Origin: Tenodera sinensis
Lineage: Eukaryota; Arthropoda; Insecta; Mantodea; Mantidae
Length of the DNA stretch: 64,000 bases
Assembly: GCA_030765045.1 (NCBI GenBank)
Contig: CM060967.1
Coordinates: forward strand, 148,913,751-148,977,750
Direction: 5' to 3'
Each line of letters begins with the position of its first letter. Position 1 is the first letter of the stretch. Positions 13,410-26,149 of this stretch are shown here, one piece after another. The translations under genes and the position numbers were made by a program. The notes beneath the pieces are model-generated. The model did not search any database and was not told the origin of the DNA. It was given only the letters and a program-made list of their open reading frames with translations.

Positions 13410-14105
13410 TATATTAACTAAGTTTTCAAATCACTTTAATTTCTAACTGGGGCTTTGCCCATTCTTTTATATTTGCAACACTTCTACTTCAGTCCCACAC
13501 ACTTCACATAGGAAGGGGCATCAGGTTTTAACTTCTTTGAATTTCCAAATATAGAAAGTAGGTAGACTTCTGCACTCCCAGCCAGGATAAGTTAAATTCT
13601 ACATGATACCTACACAGGATATTATGGCTGATTCAAAATTTAATGGCACGTGGCATTAAACATGAAATCCAACAGAGGCTTGCCAGGCCTTGTGGTGTTG
13701 TATATTAAACATGCTGTGAAATCACACTGTAAAGCTGGTGATGTAAATATCAATTGCGCCCACAAAATTATTTGTACAACAGAAAAGAGAACAGTAGTGG
13801 TCACCATTAAATTTTGTGCCTGCCAATATCAATCTAGCTTACCTATCACACTACAAGTGCATTTTCAACATTCTTCAACTCAACTTGGACTTCAAGAATA
13901 GCAAAATATCATTTACTCCTAAATTTTCCCTTTGTACTCACAATTTAAGGGGAATAGCATAGTGCTCACTGAGAGAATCAAATTTTGCAAGAATATTTTA
14001 TATTTATTAGAACCTGCTCTGCGTAATTAAATAAATCATCTTGAATACCTGTGCAACAAGTTCCATGTTTTATATTATGAAGAATAATTTTTTGAACTTA
14101 GTTTC
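13410..14105. other. Non-genic stretch
   Basis: No recognised coding, RNA or repeat features apart from unremarkable AT-rich sequence. Confidence 0.4.
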
Positions 14106-14109
14106 TCCT

Positions 14110-14315
14110 TTCCTCTTCTTTAACCAGATAGGTCAGACCAGACGGTGAATGAATAAAAGGTTGAATTGATGTTCAAATGGGTCCAGCATCCCTATATCTT
14201 AGCTCTCCATTTACTTATGATAAGAGAAAACCCTTACCTAGGTAACTCACCTTAACCAGGATTCGAACTTGGGACCTCTTGAATGTAAGGCAATCATGCT
14301 ACCCATACACCACAG
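14110..14315 (-). repeat. SINE-C (tRNA-derived), minus orientation
   Basis: Reverse complement carries a tRNA-like head with an A-box region and a B box (gttcgaatcc type, seen as ggattcgaac on plus), followed by the gggttttctc-type body shared with the copy at 54668-54935. It is diverged and lacks a clear poly(A). Confidence 0.65.
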
Positions 14316-15385
14316 AAGTGGGTATTATTTTATTATTAGCTACTTAAAATAGGCATTATCATTACTCATATAGACCATTTTTGTTCCTATGATTTCATAT
14401 TGGTTTTTAAACTGGCACTTCAATTATGTTTTCATGGTCATTTCATAAGCTAATTCAATATATTCTTGACCATAGCCACTGTGCCAGAATATATAAGCAG
14501 TTTATATCTTAGTTTTCTAACTGTATGCATAATTTTTATTTTTATTTTTGTGGAAAGTAGTGATCATCATTACAAAACGGTGTATGGAAAGTTTCAAAAT
14601 ATGAAAGGAGACTTAGAGTATTGCAGAGCTAGAGTGTTTCAGAAGGTTGTAGATAGCACAAGGCAAGAAAGTTCAAATAGGATATGTATACCTCTGCTCC
14701 TGACCAACAGCTCAGCTCTTTTCTCTCACTAATGCTTGAATTCACTGCTTGTCCTCTTATACATATAGTGACAGTGATATGAGATGCTGTTCCTATGTCC
14801 TACTGTAGAAGTTTTGGTAGTGTACTAAATTCTCATAATAATTTGAGCCCTAAAATTCTCTGATAGGCACATTACAAATGACAACTTGAACATATACTGG
14901 TTTTTCAAGAGTTCGGTCCATCGTAATATAATGCTCAGTTGACAATCAACAGCTATCATATCAAATGGCATAGACTTCTGCTAGCACTTCTGAAGATTTC
15001 TGCCCAATCACTAGGAAGTTCAGCACTAGCTACATAGCTGATCATGCTGACATTGTTGTCATATTCTAGGAACATCCTTAGTTTTACTAATATGAAACTT
15101 AGCATGTTTTTCCTACTTTGCAACTGAGTTAGAACTTTTCCCATTTTTCCCCCTTAAATAACTTGGCAAGTTCTTTGCCTTTATAATACTAGAAAGACAA
15201 GTTTAGCTTATGAGGTGAGAGATAACATCAAAAACAAAACAATTATGAAAAGTGGCAGTGTATTCTTTCTGCAAATCATGGAATAGAACATCACAACTTG
15301 GCTAAATGAAACAGGAAGAAATTCCAGCAAATTGCATTGACTCCCTCAGATCCATTGGGTATTCGTTTTTCTTGCAAAAGCATCA
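14316..15385. other. Non-genic stretch
   Basis: No gene recognised; only short non-conserved open frames (for example 14466-14732). Confidence 0.4.
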
Positions 15386-15930
15386 TCTGTAGTTTGTTTA
15401 CATAGGGGGATATAGCACAAGTATTGATGCAGAAATAACAGCAATTCATGCAACATTAAAACTTCTAAATCTACCAGTCAACAACTATACCCAAGTAGTT
15501 ATATTCTCAGACTCGAAAGCTGCAATAGACTGTGGCATATCTAATAATGTAGCTGCACATATCAACACTATCTGTTAAGGACTGATTTTGTCAAAATTTA
15601 CAATTTCTTTTAATGAAAAACTAAGACTAAGAATTGGAAAGCTCCTCTTATTATTCACCCAAATAACTTATCACAATGTCTCCCAAAATAGTATAGTAGC
15701 ATCCTTCACATTAATAACTGGTCATGATTGTTTTGCAAGTCATCTGAACAGGATTGGAATCTTGCCTTCTCCCATCAGCTGGTTATGCAATTTAGGAGCA
15801 GATATGAATAAAGACCAACTAAATATGTATTTGCAGTGCATTATCTGAAAAACCAACAGAAATGCATAAATATTGGAAAGATCAAATGCTAATGACTGTT
15901 GCCAAATGGATGGCATTAATCAACAACAAT
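15386..15930 (+). pseudogene. I-type LINE fragment: RNase H and 3' end
   Basis: Reads GYSTSIDAEITAIHATLKLL and IFSDSKAAIDCGISNN (the RNase H glutamate and second aspartate). After a stop it continues with LITGHDCFASHLNRIGI and a cysteine-containing tail, ending YWKDQMLMTV and AACAACAA. It is the same family as 1-3465 but a separate diverged copy, with stops near 15577 and 15848. Confidence 0.8.
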
Positions 15931-16309
15931 TAGCTTATTTATATGCAATTCAAAACTGGCTATTGTCTTGGAAAGGAATGAACCTAGTAAGACAACTGAA
16001 ATCAAAAACAGTAATGGATCTGCATTTATATTATATTTACTCTATCAACTCTTGACACTTGCTGAATTGGAAACAGCTGGAATAATATAATTTGTCAGTT
16101 ACAAACAAATAACATCCCAAGGTCTAAAAATTGATTTTCCACTTTGTCATCAGTATGGATTTCCATTCTCATTACCAGGATATTGTGAAATCATTTTTTG
16201 CTTCCTATTCACACCTACGTTTTGGTTTCCATTCTCAGGTTATTGCAAATAAGCCTTAATCTGAGAAGAATTTGAAATGAAAGGACAACTTCAATGAAAA
16301 AACTGAAGC

Positions 16310-16465
16310 TATTAACAGTAAAGCAACAGAATCTACAATAAAAACAAATTTAGAGACCAAAAGCTTCACATATCTTAGTAATTGCTGTATTAATTTCAAG
16401 AACTTACAGCAATAACTAAAATAAGTGAAGCTTTTAGTCTCTAAATTTGTTTTTATTTTAGAAAG
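16310..16465. repeat. PLE-1 terminal repeat pair in inverted orientation
   Basis: aacaaatttagagaccaaaa then gcttcac at about 16343-16385 is inverted at about 16412-16455 (gaagcttttagtctctaaat). The loop is about 25 nt. The same block ends PLE-1 at 51300-51360 and 56925-56990, and occurs singly at 25775-25835, 41745-41800 and 42515-42560. This is therefore a PLE-1 end structure without its coding part. Confidence 0.65.
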
Positions 16466-17640
16466 GACAACTATTTTAAATGCATACTGTACAGTATCTT
16501 TGAATGGACCTATCGCATGTAAATTTTCTTAAAATTATGTTGATTCCTTGGAGAAATAAATACCATCTTGTTCAAAGTGAATGTACATTCCAAAACCACA
16601 GAACAACAAATTATTCACATTTGCAACATATTAGCTACCAAGCTCAAAACCCATGCTACAGCTGTTCTTCTCTCTGTCCAATGTGTGATCAGTCTTAAGC
16701 GTCTTCCAAAATGCTTTGTTTTAACCACACAAAGGAATAGCATACAAACTTTTGTACTTGTGTATGGTGCTAAAACTTTATAATGCTTGGAATACTGAAG
16801 CAGATATTTTCTGTGCAGTGCATATGTACTATAATGAAATTAAATACATTTTTTGTAAAAACTGAAGAATGTATATTAAATAATAATGCTCAATTAACAT
16901 GTTATTCTCTTTATTTAAAAAATGTATTTAAATTAATGACACAACCTTTGTATACACTACAGATCAAAAGTTTCTGCACATTTGGTTGGTAAGTGTTGTA
17001 CAGAGAGAATTTAAAAGAAACTAATGGGGAAGTAAACAAAAAGAAGCAAAATTCTTGACATGGCTTGCCTCAACAAAGCTTAATCATTGTTTTTATTCTG
17101 TTTCAAGGGATTTATTCTAGGAAATAAATGAGAGATACGCCTTTGGTTGTATTTTTGTCTGTAATTTTTACATCTGAATAACAGGGATATAACTTTTGAA
17201 TTTTTTCTGTATTTTTTGTTGCATTCATTTTCTGCAATTTTAACACCTAATTTTTTCACAACAAAAGTCTTAATTATATTGTTATATGCTAAAATACATA
17301 TTTATTTACCCTCTGAAAGCAGCAGATTTTTAATTAAATTACTACTGGCAAATCTCATGGACTGATTTTGTTCCTTCTCAGCAATATATATACTGGCCGA
17401 AAACTGCAAGTCATTTGGTACAGTCAAACTGCTTTCTGCTATTAAGACAGCCTCTATTTCATGGCTGGAAGTATGTTGTTGGTGGAGTATCCAATTTTCT
17501 CAGCCCTGCATTAAGATGATGTGGGCTCAGGCTAAACATGAATTGCATTACTTTTCTCTGGGTGTCTGGAAACTTTTGACTGGCAGTGTTTGTTCATTAG
17601 TAATTAATATAATTTACTTTCTACTTAATATATATAGACA
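16466..17640. other. Non-genic stretch
   Basis: AT-rich sequence. The overlapping ORFs at 16504-16992 show no domain. I see nothing else. Confidence 0.4.
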
Positions 17641-17656
17641 GTGAACCTTTTCAAAT

Positions 17657-18003
17657 GTTTTAGAAGTAAGTGAGTCGACCTATAGACATTTATAGTTTCA
17701 CTTACACTTATATATCCATTATTTTTGTCCAGATTACTAAAACATGCAAAAACAACAGCAGAACATAATTTGGGAGAAAACACATATTATGTAGAATATT
17801 CACAGAACCATGAATTTTGATACACCACAACCAGGCAACATAGTTAAGTTTATATCCAGCAACCCAGATAGCAGCACCTCTTCAACCGCCAGTCGAAAAA
17901 CATAGAGAATGAAGACGCTGGTCTTTGAAACATGTCCGGACAAAAATAAATGTAAGTGAAACTAAGTGTCTATAGATCGACTCATTTACTTCTAAAACAT
18001 TGT
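17657..18003 (+). mobile_element. Inverted-repeat cassette with hammerhead-like core (PLE-type terminus)
   Basis: Arms of about 55 bp at 17657-17712 and 17949-18003 are reverse complements (gtgagtcgacctatagacat and its counterpart). Inside, 17906-17936 reads GAATGA, then an AGAC/GTCT stem with a 4-nt loop, then GAAAC followed by the palindrome ACATGT and C. This resembles a hammerhead ribozyme with a decayed first box. Confidence 0.5.
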
Positions 18004-18532
18004 TTGCTTTGTTCATGTAGTGTCTTGTTTTTAGAAACATTTCATTACAAAAACATAGTGATAACGGAAGATCAATGTGATCCTGAAGCAACCCAAAAAC
18101 AACCTAGAAACTCCTGTTATAATCAAATCATAAATTAAAATTTGTTGCTCCTCCAAATATGTGCCCTATTTTTTTCCTTCCATATATCTGCAGTAAAAGC
18201 AAAATGGGTCAACTTGCTTGAATCTAACTGCCAAAATGGTTTTAAAAAATCACATCAGAGTAAAAAGCTTTACTCTTCTAGCTAGTTGCTACAAAATTAT
18301 GTTGGTGTAAGTTACAATAGAGGCACTGTAGACTATTTATAAAACTTTTCAGCTGAAGAAGTCAGCACATTTTGGTTTTATTTTGTTTATTATGCATTTC
18401 AATAAGGTAAGATATCTACATATTTAAAAGTGTATGCATTTGCACGATATTGTGCAACACTCAAGCTTTAAATTTTTGTCAGTATAACACATGTGTGTGA
18501 ATAAACAAATAACTGAAATTAAACCTGGAAGA
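18004..18532. other. Non-genic stretch
   Basis: Nothing recognised. Confidence 0.4.
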
Positions 18533-18645
18533 ATTATTATTTATTTATGCCAACAAACTTACTGTTGGTGTTTTTAAACACACAAGCCGTGTGTGGGCAA
18601 AGTTTAAGAGGTAGAACTGGAACTTAAAAATTCAATGCTGAAGTT
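18533..18645 (-). repeat. SINE-A fragment
   Basis: Carries the inverted SINE-A tail (tttatttatgccaacaaact, then the ACACACAAGCCGTGTGTG hairpin) up to gaggtagaactggaacttaa. It ends before the tRNA-like head. Confidence 0.75.
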
Positions 18646-18999
18646 CATATTGCAGATCTGAAAGAGGTTTCATGTCATCTGTTTTGTAAGTAAGAAATAT
18701 CATTCACAGGTGACAGTAATGCAGGAAGTTGATTCCTGGACCATGAATAGCATTCATACTACATGAAAATAGAAAACATAAAAAAGAAAAATAAACAAAA
18801 CTCAAAAAAGCAAAACTAAAGAGAAGTGATTTTAACTTAGTAATAAAGACAATTTTTTCAATATTGACAGTGATAGCACACATTAGTTACATCCTACCTT
18901 ACCTCTGAGCAAATGGACACTCCCTTTCCACATCACATGCATTTGCACTGGCAAGAGAAACAGTCTCGTGTAAGCTAGCAGTCTAATGTTGTCATTATT

Positions 19000-19840
19000 T
19001 GAAAAAATCAAAACAGGAACAATGGAATTGGATAAAGATTGAATGTGCCAGAGGTTGTACAGCACGATAGTGCCATCAAAGTCTTCAGGAGGCTTGCACA
19101 GAATCTGCATTACCTTACAGAGGCAATGCGTTCAACAACATATGCCAAAATGTGCCAGATATGTCTCGGCCAGGTCATCCTAGCATCAGTGAAGAAGGTG
19201 TGCATGCTCTAACAGCGTTACTGGGCACTGATCAGCATCATAGGATTCATGAGATCACCCAAGAAACCGGATTAGCGCATACAACTGTACTTCACATTCT
19301 GAATGTCGGTTTGGTGGCTCAGTTGCTTAGACACTGGCCTAGTGATCCCAAGGCTTAGGGTTCAAATCCGGCCCAGACCGATAGTTTTTAAGTGTGCTTA
19401 AAAATGACAGCTCCATGTCAATAGAATTACTTGCACGCAAAAGAATTCCTGTGGGACAAAATTCCAGCACACCTGTGACACTGATATGATCCTAACAATT
19501 AACAGCGTCATTAATAATAAAACAACAAAACATCACATTCTGAAGGAATGCGTGGGCATGAGAAACATTGCATCACAATGGATGATGGAAATGCAAAAAT
19601 GGTTATAATACGATGTTGCTTGGACACATGCAGTGCAAGCTGTGGCTGATTTGTTCAGTCAATGGGGCTGGGGAGTGCTGTAACATCCAGAAGGAACCTG
19701 TTCGTGGCACTCGCTTCAGAGCTGTTCCAGAGATTAGTCAGGCAGTAGAACACTCCATGCAAACTATCAACAGAACTGGCGCTGCTAAGGGTATCCTATG
19801 ACTTCCACATCGCTGGCAATGCACACAATTCTGCTGAGAC
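19000..19840 (+). pseudogene. mariner-like transposase relic, split by SINE-B
   Basis: The N-terminal piece at about 19040-19303 reads AIKVFRRLAQNLHYL, then MSRPGHPSISEEGVHALTAL and an HTH-like HRIHEITQETGLAHTTVLHI. After SINE-B the frame resumes as HILKECVGMRNIASQWM at about 19530-19600. The C-terminal piece at about 19690-19840 reads RGTRFRAVPEISQAVEHSMQ and ends near LPHRWQCTQFC. These match the start and end of mariner transposases; the D-D-D core between them is missing. No terminal repeats were found. Confidence 0.7.
19304..19540 (+). repeat. SINE-B (tRNA-derived) with 12-bp TSD
   Basis: A-box-like ggctcagttgcttagac and B box ggttcaaatcc lie within the first 75 nt. The body contains aaaatgacagctccatgtca and gggacaaaattccagcac. 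The flanking direct repeat is tcacattctgaa, seen near 19294-19305 and 19535-19546. It inserted into a mariner relic. Other copies are at 29556-29665 and 47625-47850. Confidence 0.8.
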
Positions 19841-20085
19841 TGCAATGTAACCAAGTGGTTAGACCATTCGCTTTCCACCAAAGCGGTCCAGGATCAATTC
19901 CAGGCAACTGCATGTGGGATTTGTGGTCGAAGCGACACTAGGGTGGGTTTCCTCCGGAATCTCCGGTTTCCCCCGTCATCTCATTCCACCAGTGCTCCAT
20001 GTTCATTCCATGCATCAACAAAGTCACCGCCTACGGTGCCATAAGTAGTAAAAGCAGGTGTTAAACACCACAAAAAAATGCTGGT
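19841..20085 (+). repeat. SINE-D (tRNA-derived)
   Basis: The tRNA-like head has aaccaagtggttagacc (A box) and aggatcaattcc (B box), followed by a body with gggtttcctccggaatctcc and a tail ending in ttaaacaccacaaaaaaa. It directly follows the mariner relic. The same family is on the minus strand at 22055-22385. Confidence 0.75.
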
Positions 20086-21639
20086 GACAATTATGAAGGG
20101 TAAAGCTTGGTAACATGTATCTCTTTTGTATCATCTGTAAATAAATAGTTGCCAGTATTAAAGTTCCAACCCTGATGTGCAATACAAAATCCAGAAGTCT
20201 CATGTTTGATTCCCAGCTGGAGGTGGTAATTTTCTTTGACCAGGATTATTCCCTATTCTCCATAGTGTCTTGGAAGAATGAAAGAGTAACTGTGTGTGTG
20301 AACTCAAAGACAACTCAGGTTAACCCAATAGTCGAGTGAACACCATTGTCATGAACAACAAATTGTTCCAGAGTTAAAGCCACCAATATAACCTAAGATA
20401 TTGTGACAAATCCCACTACTGACATCAGCGTGGCTAATGACACTTTCAGTTGATTTTTCTGTCACTTTATTTCTCTTCTAAAACTGAACCAAAAAAGCAC
20501 AGTCCTCTTTTATTGTTAACACAATTTACAATTCGTTAGGACCTTACAACTCTCACTTAAAAGTCTCATTCAACACCTAACAACTCCTCTCTGAACTCTA
20601 CATTTTCTTATATGGGCAAGAATAACATAGCATGGATTTTTCTTCAAATCCACCTTTTTGTAAACAAGCTCAGCACGTGAACAGTTTTTTGAACAGTCTG
20701 GAAAAATCTGTATTTGTTCTAGACTGTTCCATAATTAACATTGTTTACCTGCTGTGCAATGGTATGAGATAGTTTGATATTAAGCATCATTTTCATGAAC
20801 ATGCGGCCGGCGTCACACTATTAAAAGCTTATATCAATGAATTAATTTATTAGACTCTAATTGTATACATTTAGGGATGTCCTTAAACTTGGTACCTTGG
20901 TACCCAGCCCTCTATAATACATTGCCTACATTTACATTTTTGCCATTGGATGAGCATGTATCATGCCCATCTTTGCAATTGTTGTAAATTTATAGCCTTT
21001 ATGTATTTTTTGCTTCCATTTGCTCTATATAAACCTCTATATCCCTCCTGTCTTTATTCTTCCTCTTCCCCTCTTTCTGCCCATTTCTTGTTTCCTCCCA
21101 TTTGCTACATTCGCTTATTTATTTGGCACCTTTTTCCTTTCCTTTTTTCCCCATTTTCTCTTCTTCATGCATTCTTGTTCACTTCCTTTACATTTTTAAA
21201 TAACCCTGCAGTTAGTTTAATTTGTCACTTTATCTACACTACCACTATACTCCTATCTACAGATTTTAGAACCATTTGCTCCTCATCACAAGGCAAGGTG
21301 TACCTATTGCTGCTTTCCTCTTCTCCTTTACACCTTCGACTCAGTATTTTCATTCCCTGCAAACCACTCCCCTGTAGCCTAATATTTACACACACATAGT
21401 ATGCTAAAGGAACAGATAAGAGAAACAAAGAAAAAATTAATATCTTATATGAATTTAAACAATTCTTGTATATATCTATATATTCTGCGTAACTTGGAAA
21501 TGCCTCTAACGATTTTGATCAAATTTTGTATTCAGATAGGGTTTTGGTTTTTAAGTTTATCTATATAGGTGTAATTTCTGAAAAAACATGAATTTACATA
21601 AAAAATATTTTTATTCCCACTTCTACAAAGCAATTGAAC
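20086..21639. other. Non-genic stretch, pyrimidine-rich part at 21000-21400
   Basis: A 149-codon open frame at 20950-21399 is C/T-rich low-complexity sequence without domain features, so I do not call it a gene. Confidence 0.5.
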
Positions 21640-21950
21640 CTTATTTTGGCTTTTTCTTCTCTTCTAATGGACCAATTTCAACAAAGTAGCATTTTAAAGT
21701 CCTCTTCCAGGACTATCAGAATACAATAAGAAAGCTGACTAGCTATATTAGTCTATGCGTAACAGTCACAATTACTCTAAACCTTATTTTGGCCACAATT
21801 TGTCTGTTAATGGGCCAACTTCAGCAAACAGGATATTAAAGGCCTCACCAAGAGCTTTCAGAAAACCTAAAGAAAGTTGACTTAGCTATCTTAGTCTACG
21901 TGTAGCAGTCACAATTAGTCTAAACCTTATTACGGCCATAATTTCTCTGC
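21640..21950. repeat. Tandem repeat, about 140-bp unit, 2.2 copies
   Basis: Units start with aaccttattttggc at about 21648, aaccttattttggccac at about 21779 and aaccttattacggcc at about 21923. Each full unit ends with a block like cagtcacaattactctaaac. Copies are diverged. Confidence 0.75.
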
Positions 21951-22054
21951 ACTGAGCTTGGCACATATAGAACATGTTACCCAAATTCCAACATAAGCCA
22001 AGAATGATTTTCTGTTATTCTTTCTTTCCCTGATTACCCTCCCCTTATGTAGGA

Positions 22055-22385
22055 CTTACAAGCCAGTGCCTAGGGTCAGACGCCTGTTGGGGAGCAGAGG
22101 GACCTCTGGACCAGACAGAATGAAGACCTGAAAGCAGGTGGTCAGCCAAGCACCAGGTATGATAGTTAGAAAGATGATATGAAATGCAGGCAAAATGGAT
22201 GATTGGAAGGGTGATAATGGAGCAATTGGTGGAATGAATGGCGGGGGAAAGCCGGAGAACCCAGTGAGAACCCACCCAGATGCCACTTCATCCACCACAA
22301 ATACCACATGCGGGTCCCTGGGATCGAACCCAGGCCACCTAGGTGGTAGGCAAATTGTCTAACCACTCAGCCACAGTGCCACCCT
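22055..22385 (-). repeat. SINE-D, minus orientation, nearly full length
   Basis: Reverse complement begins ggtggcactgtggctgagtg (A box within), has the B box gggttcgatccc, and then the body ttctccggctttcccccgcc shared with 19841-20085. The three overlapping minus-strand open frames here are SINE sequence, not genes. Confidence 0.8.
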
Positions 22386-22844
22386 TTATTTATTACAAAT
22401 ATCCTTAATCCCTAACTGAGAGGCAGCTGTTCCCCAGCAATAATTTGCTGTTAGATGACATCAGCTGCATGGTCAACTTCCTCTGCCATCTATCATCATC
22501 TTTCTATTTCTTTTGTTCAGTGCGTGGAAATTTGGGTTGTAGTAATATCCAGCCCAGTATTCACTTGATAACTGAGAAATATTACAAAGAGGATTTACGT
22601 ATATGTGAACTTGTGACTTACCAAATGTGTTATAGACAATATTACCTGAACCATCTCGCCTACTTAATCATTCTCTGATTTGTTATGCAAAAAATCTGAT
22701 GTGTTACATTCACATATATATAGTAACCAGAGGAAGTATTGCATATTAGTTTATCACAAATATCACAGTAAATGCATGTTTTGAGGCCCCCTGATTCCAA
22801 AAAAGGGCTCTTGTAGAAAAAGATTGAAAAGTTGATAATAGAAA
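22386..22844. other. Non-genic stretch
   Basis: Nothing recognised. Confidence 0.4.
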
Positions 22845-24428
22845 ACTACAATGCCAACAGTTTAAATGGGCTCGTCCCTTGCGACACCATGATGGTGGGA
22901 TGCATAGTGCCCATCCACTAACACTCCACTATATGTCATGAGGCAAGACAAGAGCAATTCCCCTACCTGCGCAATGGCAACTCTTCACCTGAAAGACTTG
23001 ATGATGTGAGAAGTTGCACAATCATGTATGCACAGAAGTCATCATGTTTCCATCCACGAAGAAGTGAAATTCACTAGAATAGCTTTAGTGCATATTCTAA
23101 TGACATTATATATGTATAAAAATTAGCATTATAATGAACAAAGTGATTTGGCTATAACTATGGCTATGTGCCAACAATTACTTCCATGTGAACTGCAACT
23201 ATTTCAGCTGCACGCTGTAATAGTAATGTTTACTCATTTGTGGCAAGCTCACCCACCTTTCTCCCGTCTCAACCATTGCAGAGAGGGAGGAAAGGAAAGC
23301 AGCTTCGCCTATATGCAAGATTTGTTCATGTCTCACCTCATGACCTATACCTGTGCGGTCGTCAGTAAAAATATTTTGCACCACTAAAGCACGTGAAAGG
23401 TCAGCCAAGGCAATGGAGCAATGGTGGTGTTGTCAATCAGTATAATCTTTGCAAAAGTTAAAAGCATGTGGAGGCGGGTAGTACTGCAGACTCCAGCAAA
23501 TCCTAGGCTTGCCCCTCCTACCAGTGCTGCTGAATGTGGTACATGCATCTCATGTGCTCTTATGTACAAAACCTCTGCCGGTACACACACTAAGCTTGGC
23601 AACAGCGCTCTACTTGAGCACTGGCCAGCGTTCACATGCCTTTAACTCTTGCGAGCAGTATAGCGTATTAGTGTATTTGCTTGAGTAAATGGTGCAATTT
23701 GTACTGGACAAAGAATATTCATTTGTAGTAATTTCATAAAATACAAATGTGCAAGTAGTGTTATTTAATGACGAGGCATGGTTTCATACAGTGGACATCT
23801 TAACATGCAAAATAATTGCTACTGGGCATCAATAAATCTAAGACTAATACGTGAAAGTGTGCTACATGATCCTAAGGTCGGCATATGGTGTATTATGAAT
23901 GAGATGAGAATCACTAGCTCTATTTTCTTTCACGAAACCATTAATGCAGAGTGATATCAGGGCGTAATTATGGAACAGTTTTTTACTCACATGGTGTGTT
24001 TAAACAATATGAAGCTACATCTCATACAGCTTGGAGTTCATTGCATGCTATTGCTTACATGTTTGGTGACAGAGTAAATAGTCTAGGGAAGCAGACCCCT
24101 AGGTAACCATACTTCAGCGATTATTATTTTTGGGACACTTGAAAAGGCACAGTATGTAAAGCAAATCACCGAACCTTACATGAACTGCAAGAGTTACAAC
24201 ATGTGAATGAAAACGTGTTAAGATGCTGTAACACCTGTCTCACAGGGAAAACATTTTCAACATCTTCTTTGAAAAACATAAACCATATAGACACATATTA
24301 AATCCAGTGAGAAGAGCATTAACAACAACATTAAATGTTCATAATAATGAATAATGCCACAGTTGCTGTGTGCCCCACCATCACCGTGCCATGAGGGATG
24401 AGCCCATTTAAGCTGATGGCACTGTAGT
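22845..24428 (+). mobile_element. Tc1/mariner-superfamily DNA transposon, degraded, with terminal inverted repeats
   Basis: Inverted ends at 22845-22920 and 24355-24428 share tttaaatgggctcgtccctt-type sequence and ccaccat. On the plus strand at about 23760-24260 a transposase can be followed over frames: LFNDEAWFHTVDILTC (the D-E-x-W motif), then KVGIWCIMNEMRITSSIFF, HETINAE, and a late GTLEKAQYVKQI piece before the end. Internal stops are many and the second catalytic region is lost. The W-F-H and V-G-I-W-C motifs fit the insect Tc1/mariner-like group with GGGTGTCCC-ended relatives. The stretch 23140-23640 is less clear. Confidence 0.75.
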
Positions 24429-26149
24429 TATTTAAGTTCAGCTCTTTCAAGAAAGCAACATGAAGATTAGTAAAGGTAGCCATAGTGATTAACAAATTTA
24501 CTAAATCTTTTTATTTATTCCTTCTTTAATTTTATTTAATACATTTAATCAATGTGCACCTAAACATGCCATTCTTAAAACAATAACATTTATGAAGATA
24601 AAAGAGGGAAAAAATAAAATTCGAATTCATTAACAATGTTCACTCACTGAGATAATACCATATCATTCATTTCTTACTTTCTCACTCAATCATTCTTAAG
24701 TTTTTATGTCATTAATTCTAACCCACACTCAATGCATTTTGTATGAGATTTGATGCTGTTTCCAAAAATTGTGGAAACAATATATAATTCTGCCTCAGTC
24801 CTCAAGAGATTATGTGAAGTCTGGAGGATTACAAATATGAAACATACTAAGACAGATCTATGAGATATTTATCTGAACAAAAAGGATAAAAAATTATACT
24901 GTCACTGTGCATACTTTGATGGCTTAGAACTAAAAGTTTATAGGTTAAAATTATAGTTTTTCTTTCAGGAGAACGGGACTGAAGTTGGTTTATATATCAT
25001 TTATGGGAATTGGCGTGTCATAGTTTTTGCACTATTTAACATAGTTGTCAATAAAAGTTAGAAGTAAAACTTGAACCTCTTCAAGTAAGTAAATCAATTA
25101 ATATTAAGAGGTTGAATCAGAATTGTGTGTTTAAAAACACCAGCAGTAAGCTTGTTGGCATAAATAATAATTACCAATTAATATTATCTTGAAAACCTTA
25201 GGTACTTATGGACATTATATATTAGACTTTATGTTATATTCTTAAAGGTTGTCGAGTTTGAAATAATATGTATAATTATTTATTTATGCCAACAAACTTA
25301 ATGCTGGTTCCACCTCTTAATCTGTATAATGATATCTAAAAAAAGTACTTTTTATGCATCGTAAACCTTTTCTCTCAGTCATCAATGTGCTCTATCACAC
25401 ACATGTAATGGATATAATGCTTCAGCATATAAATGGTGGCAGCATTTATTACACAGAACTATCACAGTATAAAATCAGTAAGTTTATGCATATTACATGC
25501 AATGTCTCAGGTAACTTAAAAGCTTATTTATCTGTACATCAAATTTTATCTTTGTACCTATAATAGTGTGCTGCTATAAAGGCAAAAAGTTTCTGTCTGC
25601 ATATCCTGCTCTGCTTCTGAGGAAATACACAAACTTTACAATTGGAAATATTGTTCCTTTGTGTACTTCAACTACTGAATGGGACAATATTACTATTTCT
25701 CAATACTCTATCTCTCTTGGTTTTTAAATAGAGCTTTGAAAATTTGATGAAAATTAGCAACATTCCAAGAACTTGCAGCAATTACTAAGATAAGTGAAAC
25801 TTTTAGACTCTAAATTTGTTTTATTTTAGACTCTGATACTGATTTTAAGCACTGATACACAGTATTCACTACTTTATAAAAAGCTGTAAAGGCAAATCCT
25901 TGTTCATTGAATTATGTTCTTTTAGTAGTTTTCTGTACATAAATGCATGTACACAATTTTGTTTTTGCTCATCATTTTCAGTTGTTGCATCATCATGTTC
26001 TGACAGTTGAGACAGGAATTATACATTACAATGTCTCGTGGAAAAGATTAATACTGTTATTCTATAAATTGGATTGTTTAGCAAAGATATATGTAAATAT
26101 ATTTTATAATATTTAAATTATCATGATTATATTGTATAATTAAAGTCCT
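24429..26149. other. Non-genic stretch with small repeat fragments
   Basis: SINE-A tail fragments lie at about 25120-25172 (plus) and 25272-25315 (minus). A PLE-1 terminal repeat piece is at about 25770-25835 (aacttgcagcaattactaag). Nothing else is recognised. Confidence 0.55.

Noticed and set aside
20950..21399. 149-codon ORF
   Set aside because: Pyrimidine-rich low-complexity sequence with no domain; probably chance.
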